From Prunus persica (taxonomy: Eukaryota > Streptophyta > Magnoliopsida > Rosales > Rosaceae): 64,000 bases of DNA. This document shows positions 23,931-37,300 of the stretch, in pieces (position 1 is the stretch's first letter; the number at the start of each line of letters is the position of its first letter). Location: positions 8,217,251 through 8,281,250 of the forward strand of contig NC_034009.1 in assembly GCF_000346465.2 (NCBI RefSeq), given 5' to 3'. The position numbers and the translations under genes were made by a program. The notes beneath the pieces were generated by a model. It saw only the letters and a program-made list of their open reading frames with translations. It was not told the DNA's origin and did no database searches.

Positions 23931-24069
23931 CTGCCAATGGGGTCATACCATAGTGGAAAAGTGTGTTTGACTTAAGACCAGTGGTTTCATGCTCGAAACT
24001 CCTAGACGCCAATGTGTGTGAGTAAATTCTCCTCCCCTTTTCTACCTTTGAGGAAAAAAAGAAAAAAAA
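23931..24069 (+). mobile_element. SINE-like insertion
   Basis: A 139-base segment flanked by the 9-base direct repeat GAAAGTGTG (23922-23930 and 24070-24078). It is absent from duplication copy A, which shows the empty site. It ends in an A-rich tail (about 24052-24069), and GCTCGAAACTCC near 23992 is a weak match to an RNA polymerase III B box. Target duplication, A tail and small size fit a SINE. No family could be assigned. Confidence 0.6.
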
Positions 24070-24078
24070 GAAAGTGTG

Positions 24079-24441
24079 TGTTATAAAGAAGTGAAGCCCA
24101 CATAGATAGCTATAGGGCATTAGTAAAAAGATGGAGATATAAATAGAGGTATTAGTCAAAAGATGGGATAATGATGTTGGGGAGAAATCATTATGTCTCC
24201 CTTAAAAGTCATTTGCTTTGCCTATTAATAGACATTATATTTGCTTGTAAACATACGGAAGAGAAGAAGAGAAAGAGTGAGAGTCAGAAGAAGAGAAAGA
24301 GTGAGAGTTAGAGAGAAGAGAAAGAGTGGAGTCTATCTGAGGAGAAATTCTGTCAGTGTAAACACCACAAAGAGAAATATAATTCCACTCCCAATATTAC
24401 AGTGGTACTTCTCATTCTCTGATTATTCTAGTTTTATAACA
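24079..24441 (+). repeat. 5' LTR of the full-length copia element
   Basis: 363 bases. A purine-rich GAAGAGAAAGAGTGAGAG phrase is repeated once more here than in the 3' LTR, giving a 24-base length difference. Confidence 0.95.
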
Positions 24442-24939
24442 CGTTATCAGCACGAAAGTCTCTCCTTTTTATTTCTGAATTTTTCCCAACTCAACACTAT
24501 GTGGTTATTTCTCTGTCTCCTCTCTGTCATATGTCTACTCTCACTTTAATACTACGACGACATGCAAACTTTCTTTTTTTGTGTTCTCACAATTTCTATG
24601 CTGTTTCATCCATGCTTGTTTAATTTACTTCTTTGTAACGTAATTTGGAATGACGTGGTTTTTATACCCTGTCCTGTTATTTTATGGTGGTGTAATTTAT
24701 TTTTACCCATCGCATTGTAACACAAATTATTGTAATAAAATGATGGTGTGATCTTAAAACCCATCTATTATATCTTGAATAGTGGCGCAGTTATATTGCC
24801 CACAATATATGATATATTATGCACTTCATATATATTAGGTGGAGGTTTTTATCCCCACATTTATTTTATTTATGGTATGGAGTAGGTTTATTACTCATAC
24901 GACAATATTTATTTAAAAGGGTGGCGCGGGTTTATCGTC

Positions 24940-25320
24940 CATGCCTTTACTTTTATTTAAAAGTATGGAGCAGAATTAGTGCCCATACAAGCACATTTAC
25001 TCTTATTAAAAGTATGATGTGGAATTAACCCTCATACTTTATGAATTTATTTTACTGCATATTTACTTTTATTAAAAGTATGATGTGGAATCAACCCTCA
25101 TACTTTATGAATTTACTTTATTGTACATTTACTTTTATTAAAAGTATGATGTGGAATTAACCCTCATACTTTATGAATTTACTTTACCGCATATTTACTT
25201 TTATTTAAAGTATGGTGCGGAATTAACGTCCATACAGCAAGCAATTTACTTTATGAATTTACTTTACCGCATATTTAATTTTATTTAAAGTATGGTGCGG
25301 GTTTATCGTCAATACCAGCA
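24940..25320 (+). repeat. tandem repeats of about 62 bp in the copia leader
   Basis: Five to six imperfect units contain AAAGTATGATGTGGAATTAA and TCATACTTTATGAATTTA. They lie between the primer site and gag, in the untranslated leader. Confidence 0.85.
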
Positions 25321-25400
25321 AATTCATAGCACTTTATTTTTATCATCAATTAATATACCTGAATAATGAGGGCCTGAAATTCCTATTAATAAGTGGCTTA

Positions 25401-26489
25401 ATGTCCCAGATCTCGAGCCTAAAGTTTCGGATGGCAAATTTGGCAAAACTAGAGTTTGCTGCCTTGGACCTTTCCGGGGACAACTATTTATCATGGGTCC
25501 TGGATTCCAAAATTCATCTACGAGCCAATGGCCTCGGACAAACAATTGTAGATGAGAATGATGCTTCGTCTGAAGAGAATGCGAAGGCCATGATCTTTCT
25601 TTGCCGCCACATCCATGAAGCGCTGAAGAGCGAATATGTGGTGGTTGATGAACCGTTGGTTCTATGGAAAGCTCTAAGTGAAAGATACGATCACCAGAGG
25701 ATGGTGACTCTCCCAAGAGCTAGATACGAATGAACTCACTTGAGATTTCAAGATTTCAAGTCAGTGTCCGAGTATAACTCTGCTATGCACAGAATTACCT
25801 CATTAATGAGGCTATGTGGGGAAAATATATCTGAGGAGGATATGCTCGAAAAAACTCTGAGCACTTTTCATGCTTCAAATGTCCTCTTTCAGCAGCAATA
25901 CAGACATAGCGGTTTCAAGAAGTACTCGGAACTTGTATCTTGCCTCTTGTTAGCTGAGCAGAATAATGAGCTCTTATTAAAGAATCACCAATCTCGCCCA
26001 ACAGGCTTAGCACCACTTCCTGAAATAAATGTTGCATCTCAGGAAGTGAATGCCACTTCATCTTGTGGTAGTATCCACAAACGTGGGCGAGGGGGCAAGC
26101 GTGGCCGCTGGCAAGGAAGCAGAAAAGATCGTGGTGCTCGTTCAGAGGGTGTAGGTCCAAGGAGCGGTCCATCCACGAATGGCAAAAATACATCCCGTAA
26201 TAAGGGAAAGGCACAGATGAGCCATGTGCCTAGAAATGTTGAAAGCACTTGTCACAGATGTGGTGCAAAGGGACATTGGGTGCGCGCATGTCGTACACCC
26301 AAGCATTTGGCGGATCTCTATCAAGCTTCACTTAAGAACAGGAAAGTGGAGACAAATTACATTGATCATGCTCCACCAGCCACAGATGGCTCATCAGAAA
26401 TATCGCGTCAGCTAAACAAGACGCATCTGGATGTTTCTGACTTTGTTACTGAAAGAGGGAATGAAGCTTCTGAGTCCGAATTAGATTAA
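25401..26489 (+). pseudogene. copia gag, interrupted by one stop
   Basis: The frame runs from about 25434 and is broken by an in-frame TGA at 25731-25733, in a context (RYE-stop-THLRFQDFK) where tryptophan is expected. It resumes in the same frame to a TAA at 26487-26489. A CCHC zinc knuckle (CHRCGAKGHWVRAC) lies at about 26250-26291, after an arginine/glycine-rich stretch. This is the capsid protein of the element. A spacer of about 110 bases with several stops separates it from pol and ends in an acceptor-like TGATTACAG. Confidence 0.85.
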
Positions 26490-26600
26490 ATTCCTTAATG
26501 TACTATTTGCATTAGCTGAAGTGTTGTTTAATTTTTCATTTCAATCTAATAAAAGTGGTAATGTTTTCTTCTTTATTGATTACAGTGCTTATTTAAAGGC

Positions 26601-29600
26601 ATGGATGTAAATTATGGATGCTCTCAAAACAAAGGCTATGGCAAAGATATTTGTCTCGCAGACAGCGCGACTACTCATACGATCCTTCAAGATCGGAAGT
26701 ATTTCTCAAAGTTAATGCTTACAAAAGCAAAGGTAACAACCATATCAGGTCCTGCAGATCTGATTGAAGGCTCAGGAATAGCCCAAATTATGTTACCAAA
26801 TGGAACAATACTGTCCATTCCAGATGCTTTGTATTCATCTAACTCCAGAAGGAATCTGTTGAGTTTCAAAGATATACGATTGAATGGCTACCATGTTGAA
26901 ACAAAGAAAGAGGAAAACATGGAATATCTTTGCATTACCTCCAGTGATACCCAAAAGCGTATACTGGAGAGGCTTTGTGCACTCTCATCAGGGTTGTATT
27001 ATACAACCATATAGACAATTGAGGCATATAGTGTCATGGACCAAGAGTCCATTGACTCAAATGTTTTTAAGCTTTGGCATGATAGGTTGGGTCATTCTGG
27101 ATCCATCATGATGCGCAGAATCATCACCAACTCTAAAGGACATCCCTTGTTGACTAAACACATTATGTTATCAAGTGACATCTTTTGCCAAGCTTGTTCA
27201 CAAGGGAAGTTGGTGATCAGAACATCACAACCAAAGGTTGATGTTGAGTCTCCATCATTTTTGCAGAGAATTCAAGGGGACATTTGTGGACCTATTCATC
27301 CCCCATGTGGACCATTTCGGTACTTTATGGTCTTGGTGGACGCATCTACCAGATGGTCACATGTTTGTCTTTTGTCTACTCGGAATATGGCATTTGCTAG
27401 ACTTTTGGCTCAGATAATTAAATTACGAGCCCAATTCCCAGATTATCCCATTAAGTCAATCAGACTCGATAATGCTGGTGAATTTACATCTCAAACTTTT
27501 GATGACTACTGCATGTCACTAGGCATTGACATTGAACACCCTGTTCCCCATGTGCATACTCAAAATGGCTTGGCAGAAGCTTTAATTAAGCGCCTTCAGT
27601 TGATAGCACGCACTTTGCTAATGAAAACAAAGTTGCCAGTTTTTTCTTGGGGATATGCCATTTTACATGCAGCATCACTTGTGCGATTGAGGCCCGCCGC
27701 CAACAATCAATATTCTCCAATACAACTCGTATTGGGGAATCAACCAAACATTTCACATTTAAGAATTTTTGGGTGTGCGGTATATGTGCCCATTGCACCA
27801 CCGCAACGTACTAAGATGAGCCCTCAACGTAGATTGGGAATTTATGTTGGTTTTGATTCACCATCTATCATCAGATATCTGGAACCCCTAACGGGTGATA
27901 TTTTTACCTCACGGTTTGCGGATTGTCATTTTGATGAGACAATCTTCCCATCATTAGGTGGAGAAAAATCTGTGTATAAAGAACAAGGCAAACTCATTCC
28001 TGAAGAACGACATGAATTATCATGGAATGTATCCACATTGTCTCATCTCGATTTTCATACTGCTCAATGCGAAAATGAAGTGAGAATGATCGTTCACCTC
28101 CAAAGTATTGCAAATCAGATGCCAGATGCATTTAATGATGCAGCAAAGGTGACGAAATCTCATATTCCAGCTGCAAATGCACCCGCACGAATTGATGTCC
28201 ATAATGGACAAGGCAATGTGCCAACAAATGGTTCATCTGTTGCACGCCTGAAGCGTGGCAGACCACTAGGCTAAAAGGATTCAGTTCCTCGAAAGAGGAA
28301 GTTGATGGACAAAATGAATCCAAATGAAATAAATAGAGAGCCCACAATTCATAATTCAAATGCCCCCAAAGAGGGACAGGTACTTCCTGAAAAGGAAAAC
28401 GTCATTGGTGAGACAAGTGCCCCTGGAGTGGCAACTGTACCTGAAAGTTAAGAAATCTCCATAAATTATGCATCCACTGATGAATTGTGGAGTAGAAATG
28501 AGATGATCATCGATGATATATTTGCATTCTCAGTGGCTGCTGAGATCATAAAAGATGATGATATTGAGCCGTGCTCTATTAATGAATGTACACAGAGGCA
28601 AGATTGGCCTAAGTGGAAAGATGCAATCCAGGCAGAATTAAATTCTTTGGAAAAAAAGAGTGTTTTTGGACATATTGTTCCAACTCCACCTAATGTGAAC
28701 CCTGTAGGTTACAAGTGGGTATTTACAAGAAAGCGCAATGAGAAAAATGAGATCTCAAGGTATAAAGCGCGACTCGTTGCGCAAGGTTTTTCACAAAGGC
28801 CTGGAATTGATTATGTGGAAACGTACTCTCCAGTAATGGACACAATTACATTCCGTTACTTAATAAGTTTGACGGTTTCAGAAAAACTTGAAATGAGACT
28901 CATGGATGTCATTACTGCATATCTGTATGGAGAATTGGATACATATATATACATGAAAGTTCCAGAAGGATTCAAGCTGCCTGAAGCAGCCAGAAATAAA
29001 CCACGGGGCATGTTCTCAGTTAAATTGAGAAGATCATTATATGGGCTAAAACAATCTGGACGAATGTGGTACAATCGTCTCAGTAAGTATTTACTGAAGG
29101 AAGGATACACAAATGATCATATTTGCCCATGTGTGTTTATTAAGAAATCAAAGTCTGGATTTGCGATAGTGGCAGTATATGTCGACGACATGAATCTGAT
29201 TGGAACTTCTGAAGAGCTTCAAAAGACTGCTGATTATCTCAAACGTGAGTTTGAGATGAAAGACCTTGGAAAGACAAAATATTGTCTTGGCTTACAGATT
29301 GAGCATAGTGCTAATGGAATTTTGGTGCATCAATCAACTTATACTGAAAAAGTATTGAAACGGTTTGGCATGGATAAAGCCCATCCACTTAGCACTCCAA
29401 TGGTCGTTCGGTCGCTTGACACTAAGAAAGACCCATATCGTCCAAAAGGGGATGATGAAATGGTCCTTGGTCCAGAAGTACCATATCTTAGTGCAATAGG
29501 TGCTTTATTGTACCTGGCACAATGTACCAGACCAGACATATCATTTTCAGTAAATCTGTTAGCAAGGTATAGTTATGCTCCAACAAGGCGACATTGGACC

Positions 29601-30203
29601 GGCATCAAACATGTTCTACGATACCTTCGTGGGACAACAGACATGGGCTTATTCTATTCCAGTGAATCGACCAACGCCCAGAGTATTGTTGGTTATGCTG
29701 ATGCAGGATATCTCTCTGATCCACATCAAGGACGATCACAGACTGGGTATGTATTTACATGCGGAGGAATTGCAATCTCATGTCGCTCAACGAAACAAAC
29801 ACTAGTGGCCACATCTTCCAATCACTCAGAAATACTTGCCCTCCATGAAGCCAGTCGTGAATGCGTTTGGTTAAGGTCGGTGATCCATCACATCCGAAGC
29901 ACATGTGCCCTTCCCTCAGCAACAGACACTCCAACAATCCTGAATGAGGACAATGCAGCTTGTATTGCTCAGATCACAGGAGGGTATATCAAGGGTGACA
30001 GGACTAAGCACATATCACCAAAGTTTTTCTATACACACGAGCTCCAGAAGAGTCAAGAAATCAAAGTCAGACAAATCCGCTCAAGCGATAACCTGGCAGA
30101 TCTCTTCACTAAATCATTGCCGAAATGTACATTCCAAAAGTTAGTGCATGGCATTGGATTACGACAACTCTACAAGAAATCAAGTTGGAGCATGCAAAAT
30201 TAA
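26601..30203 (+). pseudogene. copia pol (protease, integrase, RT, RNase H) with three in-frame stops
   Basis: One continuous frame is broken by stops at 27012-27014 (TAG), 28272-28274 (TAA) and 28449-28451 (TAA); no frameshift was seen. The protease region has ADSATTH near 26660. The integrase has HDRLGHSG, then catalytic residues in GDICGP, RLDNAGEF and NGLAEALIK (27280-27590). Reverse transcriptase (about 28680-29450) has YKARLVAQGF and YVDD near 29178. RNase H (29690-30100) has GYADAGY and the copia end motif ADLFTKSLP. Each domain is well kept, so inactivation is by point mutation. Confidence 0.9.
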
Positions 30204-30449
30204 GGGGAGCATTCAAGAGTCCTCTAACACAGCACATATGCGCGTTGTACTCTTTTTCCTTCGACTAGGGTTTTTTTCCACCGGGTTTTTCCTAGCAAGG
30301 TTTTAACGAGGCAACATGAGCGCATTACCCTTATGTCCCAAATAAAGTTGTACTCTTTTTCCTTCGCTTAGGTTTTTTCCCACTAGGTTTTTCCAAGCAA
30401 GGTTTTAATGAGGCAACCAATCTAGGGACATGTGGTCTTCAAGGGGGAG

Positions 30450-30788
30450 TGTTATAAAGAAGTGAAGCCCACATAAATAGCTATAGGGCATTAGTCAAAA
30501 GATGGAGATATATATAGAGGTATTAGTCAAAAGATGGGATAATGATGTTGGGGAGAAATCATTATGTCTCTCTTAAAAGTCATTTGCTTTGCCTATAAAT
30601 AGACATTATATTTGCTTGTAAACATACGGAAGAGAAGAAGAGAAAGAGTGAGAGTCAGAGAGAAGAGAAAGAGTGGAGTCTATCTGAGGAGAAATTCTGT
30701 CAGTGTAAACACCACAAAGAGAAATATAATTCCACTCCCAATATTACAGTAGTACTTCTTATTTTCTGATTATTCTAGTTTTATAACA
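30450..30788 (+). repeat. 3' LTR of the full-length copia element
   Basis: 339 bases, starting right after the purine tract at about 30441-30449. It is followed by the target duplication GTGTG. Confidence 0.95.
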
Positions 30789-31343
30789 GTGTGCTCATAC
30801 TTCCACAATCATTGAACAATATTATTACATCAAGCAAGCAATTGACCTTAAGTAGTTTGTTTGATAATGACAAATTTAATGGCTAATTATAAGACACCTA
30901 CAAGATACCTATATACCTGAGAATATGGTATGCTTCGATATAGAATACTGCATGCGTATTATTTTAATATAAACGATGTTGGGAGAAGAGGAATCAAACA
31001 CAGAAATGACCATTGTTGTAATTACCCAATTGTAACAAGGGACATTAAAATATAAAAAAACAAAAAAAAAACAGGAAGAGGGATTTTTGGCTCGGTGGGC
31101 CTGTCTAGTGATGGGCCAAGTCGTCAAGGCTAATATTGGGACAGCCTCTAAATTAAAGAGTTAGCGGCCGAATCACGCGTGTAACGGGCGGGTAGATTGT
31201 TCATTATCATTAAACAGAAGAGAAAACTTTTGGCGCCTGAGAGACGTTCATTTCTCAAAAAGGGCAAAATCAAAAACCCAAAACCAAAAATACTCTGCAC
31301 AATCCGAGTGTGTGATTCTCACTTTCTAAGTTTCTGTTCAAGA
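30789..31343 (+). repeat. segmental duplication copy B, middle part and CHR18 5' region
   Basis: Sequence continuing copy B after the copia insertion. It matches 15390-16006 of copy A, including the region before the CHR18 start codon. The promoter of the intact helicase therefore has a near copy in front of the pseudogene. No TATA box was obvious. Confidence 0.75.
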
Positions 31344-34300
31344 ATGGCGTTGGAGGATGACGACTGGGACTTGAGTGCCGAAGAACTCGATTCTCTTGAA
31401 CGAGACGCTTTCCAGAAACTCGCTCAGCAACGCATCAACTCTGCTTCTGCTTGTTCTTCCTCTTCTTTTTCTTCTTCACATAATCACCACCAGCTGCATC
31501 AGTCTTTTCCTTCCACTATCAACAACAGTAACAGGAATTGCTTCCAAGGCTCCCCTGCGAAACCCATTCCCAATTATCTTCCTAACAAGGTGGAACTTTT
31601 CTTTTTTCCTGTTTCCTTCTTGAAGTTTCTAGGGTTTCAGAGACCTGATTAATTGACAGTGTTCTCTCTTTTTCACTTTGTTCTTTCTCCATTTCTGAAT
31701 TTTGAATTATTACATGCTTTTGGACTTTTAAAAAATATATATATATAAAATAAAAGTTAACACCTTCATTACTTCCATTGGTGTGCCGTTTGTCATTTTC
31801 TTTTTTAGGATGTGTTGTTATATACATTTTTATTTGGCAACAATGCAGGTAGCACCTTTGTCTCCTGGGACCAGAGTATTACCTTCATTAGTCCCATGTA
31901 AAGTAAATCTTGGTCAGTTTCCTCCTTTGCCATTTCAATTGCTTTGAACTTTTCTCTATTACTTCAGTGTCAAAATTCATCTCTTTCCAAGAAAAAAATG
32001 TGTATGACACCTACTTTGACTGCTTCATTTTTAGTGCAATTGTATTAATAACGAATGGAGGTTCCTACTCTTAAAAGGACAAAAATGTTTTTTTTCTTCA
32101 TATTTAATCGTTTTCTCTTAAATTTTGAAAACGGATCAGGAAGAAACATCCCACCTTGACAATCACCAATGGTTGAATCTTCCAATTTGATACCATTCTG
32201 AACTTTTTGCATTCAACTGATTATATTACTTGCTGGTTGCACTGTTCTGCCTGCTGACATTAAGTAATTTCTGTATAACTCTTGGCTCCTTTCTTCCACT
32301 TGTTGCCATTTTGCAAGAAGATGAGCGTCCGAAGGAGCTACCTAAGCTCTCTGTCAAATTTTTTCTTCATGCTAGTGGAAACATTGCCGCAAAGTTTCCT
32401 TATGACCAGGTATTCCTTCTATTTGCTTAGACAATGCTCATTTACAACTTGTCAAACTCTTTGTTTGCTTTATCGATTATCTTCTATCTTGCACCAGGTG
32501 CTAGTAGGTGCTGTCCGCAAGATCCCCAAATCCATATGGAATGCAAAAGAGAGGTATACCTCCCCAACTCCCTTTATCTTCATACTTTTGGTTCATTGGT
32601 TGTGTCTTTTACAAACGCTGGACATGTTGTGAGTTGGAGCCCAATCCAGATGTAATAGTGTTGAAACTGCAGGTTGTGGATGTTCCCTATATCTTCTTTG
32701 TCACCAGCAGAAAAAATTCTTCATGAAACTTCTGGTGTTAATGTTGAGGTGATAACTCTTGTTCTTTTCCAGTTTCTATTCAGGCTTTGCATGATGATTC
32801 TAAATTAATATAAATTGAGTTTCATTGTATACACTGTTACCATTTATGTTTGAAGTTCACCAAAAACTTCAACTTTACCATATTTGATATTTTGTTTCAA
32901 ATTTGTGCAGGTAGATAACTTGGATCCCTTAGTTCACCGCGCTATTGCTGCTGCGTTTGTTGTTCCAGACATTCGAGGTAAATGGTGATTATGCCAGTAT
33001 TAATGAAGTTCAATTCATGCATAACGGAAAGAACTGTCGTTTTTAGTTTTCAATTTCACTTAATTCTCTGGTGGAATGCATAATTTATAAATAAATATCT
33101 GAAACATGTAATTCAGAGAAGAAAAAGAAAAAAGAAAGATAGTCAAAAACATGTCTTTGAGTCCTATAATTGGATGGTACACTCATGAGTTACAGGTTTT
33201 ATCTTTTTCAATCTCAATTGTGGTATCCTATATCTTTGCTCTGTTTTAAAGTAACATGTTTTATACTTATTTTCATTTCCTTTTCTTTTTTTTAACTTCT
33301 GCATTCTATTTTCTGAAGCTATTTTGTAATTGTTGTCTTCTGTTGGTGTCTTCACTGTCCAGACCAATATGACAGGATACCTAGTTGCATTGAATCAAAG
33401 CTCTTGCCATTTCAGCGAGAAGGTGTTAGGTATATTGTGAATCTGGAGATTTCTCCTTATTTGATGACTGTTGTGTGACTTGAATGTATAATTATGCTTT
33501 TCTGATAATGTTGAGGATTTTTATTTATCTTTTTTTTGTTCCCATAAAATATTTAGTCATTTTCTTATTTATTCATTTGTAACTTTTTCTGTATTGTTCT
33601 TTTTTAGGTTCATCTTGCAGCATGGAGGGCGTGCTCTTCTTGCAGATGAAATGGGATTGGGAAAGACTTTACAGGCAAGAAATTTTTCATGTGAACCCTT
33701 TCTGTACCTTCAATCATTTAAATGGTCCCAAAAAATCAATCCTGCATGTCAAAGTACTTTCTACAAGTCTCCCATTCCTGATCTTTTCCAAGCAGCTCCT
33801 AGTCTCAAGGATTTTGACTTTTTAGAACTTTATTAGTATTGTCACCTAAGAACACTAATGAAATTGAACCACATTAGGTGAGTGCTTCCTATCGTTATAT
33901 GTATTATAGCCGGTAAATGTGAGAAACTTTAGTAATCAGAAGAAATTTGGAGGACAGACGAAGAATACTTAGGGTTTCTTTTATTGCCGGGAGACTAGAG
34001 AGATGGAGAAGAAAAAAAGAGAGTAGAATATGGATGACAAAGTATAGATAGAAATATCAGGGGACCAAGGTATTCAACAACACTTAATTTTCACTCATAA
34101 AAAGTCTGATTTGCTTTACAAGAGGTAGCCTTATAAGCTTCAAAAACCCCGCAGACTTTAAGAAACTATAAAAGACACTATCAATAATAGAAGATTCTTA
34201 GGAAAAGTAAAAGATGATAAGTCTATCTTAGACTCAAATGCATCAACTCTTAATAACTCTTTTATCTCTTAGATTGACTTTTTGGCTAACTCTTAAATGG

Positions 34301-37300
34301 CATTGAAAATACTCATTGGCGGACATCGCAAATTGGGTGATGCATATGATTATGTTGGGTTGCAGATGTCAGAAATGTTAGTAACTAGAATAATTGATAC
34401 CATTTCTAGTAACTCTAATAATAGGGAACATTGGTGTTATGTGTTACCAATATGGTGGAATTTCCTCTAGCTTAGTCATAAGGGGATTTGTAACAATATA
34501 GTAAAAAGCCCTCCTTGGGGTTGAAATTTACATCAACAAAAGCATTCCAAATTCTTCCTTAAATTGAAACCTTACACTCTTTATTATTATTTTTCAGGCT
34601 ATTGCTGTTGCATCTTGTGTTCGTGACTCATGGCCTGTTCTTATACTAACACCATCTTCCTTGCGTCTACAATGGGCATCTGTAAGTGCATTATCCACTT
34701 CTGTTATTGAGAAGGTTGATCTTGCCCAAAATGATGTGCTCTTCTGCTTTCTTGCAGATGATTCAACAATGGATGAACATTCCTTCATCAGATATACTTG
34801 TATGCCATCCGCTATCCCTGCATAAATGTTCTAGTCTCTTCTTGACTATGCAGCTTGAATATTGTTTACATTGTCACTGGTCTGATGTGTTATTATAAAC
34901 TTGATATTAGAATTTCACTGTCATCAGGTTGTTTTGTCTCAATGTGGGGGTTCGAACAGAAGCGGATTTACAGTCGTATCCTCAAACACCAAAGGGACCA
35001 TTCATCTTGATGGCCTTTTTAACATCATCTCCTATGATGTAGTCCCTAAATTACAGAATTTACTAATGGCGTCAGAGTTCAAGGTGAGAATTGAAACAAT
35101 CAGCTTAAAGTTCTTTTTACATTCTTTAGTATACACAACACAATCTTATTATCTTGGATCATCACTTGTGTAAGAACAGAGACTATATAATGTTTTCCTT
35201 CCAAAAGAGCTCAAGCCTCTATTAAGTTAACAAATGTAAATGTGTGCCTAAAACAGTCATTAAGAAATCCTGTTGGTATTTGTTCCCTCTTTTTCCTACT
35301 GATTGCATATGCTGCTTTTTATGATATTTTTTGTTTAGGTTGTGATTGCAGATGAGTCGCACTTCCTAAAAAATGCTCAAGCAAAGAGGACAACTGCCTC
35401 CCTTCCTGTCATAAAGGTCTTTCTCTTGTGAACTGATGACTAGCTTGCAACTGCTAACTTTTTCTCTCCGTACTTCTGAAACCCTTAGAGCAATCATCGT
35501 AGACCTGTACTTTGAGGTGTACTACTCCTAAGGTTTCTTTCAAATATGGACTGGAGAAGTAACTATCGTTCAGAGTGAATTTGATTCTTTAAATAGTAAA
35601 GTCCACTTTGGTAAACAATGCAATAGGATGAAAACTCAGTAGGGGTATATTTGATATCTCTCTCTTTCTCTCTCTCTCACTTGTCAACAATTACAGAAGG
35701 CTCAATATGCAATATTGTTAAGTGGAACTCCTGCTTTGTCCCGACCAATTGAACTATTTAAACAGGTACTTCTAAATCCTAATTGAGAAGCTGCATATAT
35801 TTATCTGTATCTTGAACTTGATCATTCGTTTACAAATTTCTGTGAACTTAACAGCTGGAAGCCTTGTATCCTGATGTATACAAAAGTGTTCACGAATATG
35901 GTAATCGATATTGCAAAGGCGTAAGTCACTATTTCTTTACCTTGTAGATGTTCTATCAGGTCGTAAGGGATTTTGTTGGTTACTGTTTTGAAATTTCAGG
36001 GAACATTTGGATTGTATCAAGGTGCAAGTAACCATGAAGAACTGCATAATTTGATGAAAGCAACGGTGATGATTCGTAGACTGAAAAATGATGTTCTCTC
36101 CGAGCTTCCTGTGAAGCGCAGGCAACAGGTCAGTGTCTGTGTTTTGTCAAATCTGCTTTTTCACATGTGAGATGCCCTTAGTAGTCCTGTTACAATTGCT
36201 GATCTTTATTATGTCCTCTCCCCTTGCTTATCTCAGGTCTTCTTAGATTTGGCTGAAAAGGACATGAAACAAATTAATGCTTTATTTCGTGAGGTAATGA
36301 AAGTCACTGGTAGTATGTTTATGTCTAACACTCTTTAGTCAAGTTGCTATGGCTTCTTGAAGTTCCAACTAGCTGAACTATATTTGTGCCATTTATGCTG
36401 TTATCTTATATGAAGCCTTGTAATTTTGTTTCTCTACTTCCAATATCCTGACATTGGGCTGGAATCTCAATGGCACAGGTCTGGTTCATGAATTTTCAAC
36501 TTTGGATTAAACTGGCAAACAATGAGGAACTGAACAGAAATCAAAGTAAAAAGATGACAAGAGACACAAGTACTTAAAAGGCATCGCCCATATTTCCACC
36601 ATTGAATGTTTTTGAAGAGCATATATGGGATTTTGGAAACCAATTAAGTTATTGAGAAATTAATAGATTGGCATGAAGTCAAGAAAACACTTTAGGACTC
36701 TGATGAACTATTTAGAAAAACCCAACCCATCGAGATGACAAATATGCCCACAAATAGATTTGAAATACATTTTTACACTGGACCAGCAATAGCATTATGA
36801 TTCCACTACTGCATGTTAGAAAAAGTAATATTGTATCTTCTAAGCCCAGTCTACTTTTGATAGACCTGCAAAACTGCATAACCCTTGCTTCCACTTTATG
36901 TTGCAGTTGGACCCCCCCTAACAGAACTTATAATTGTCAAAACTAAGGTTTCACATGAAAATACCCTTTTGTTTTGGTTATCTCCTTGTATCATGCTAAG
37001 ATAGGTATTCTGATTCTGAAATTTCTTTTTTCTCTATCTTTTATCAGTTGTATGATTTCTTGGCTGTGGCACCATATTCATTCACATCATTTATGTGCCA
37101 TGTAAAGTTTGCTTGTTAGTCTGTTTCTGAAACTTAAGAAAAATTATAGTAGGCATAGCTGATGCTTATCATCTGTTTTGTAGTTGGAGGTGGTAAAAGC
37201 GAAAATTAAGGCCTGCCAAATAAAAGAGGAGGTTGATTCACTGAAATTTGCTGAGAAGAATCTTATTAATAAGGTATTCATGCAAGTTATGCTTATAGCC

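Larger units (their letters stand above)
24079..30788 (+). mobile_element. full-length Ty1/copia retrotransposon, coding region disabled
   Basis: LTRs at 24079-24441 and 30450-30788 start TGTTATAAAG and end ATAACA, with target duplication GTGTG at 24074-24078 and 30789-30793. A purine tract (AAGGGGGAG) abuts the 3' LTR. A candidate primer site, CGTTATCAGCACGA, follows the 5' LTR; the primer tRNA was not assigned. The domain order gag, integrase, reverse transcriptase, RNase H is that of Ty1/copia. By eye the LTRs differ at about nine sites plus one 24-base duplication in the left copy. The insertion is therefore not very recent, but far younger than the segmental duplication. It separates the guanosine deaminase from CHR18. 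Confidence 0.95.
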
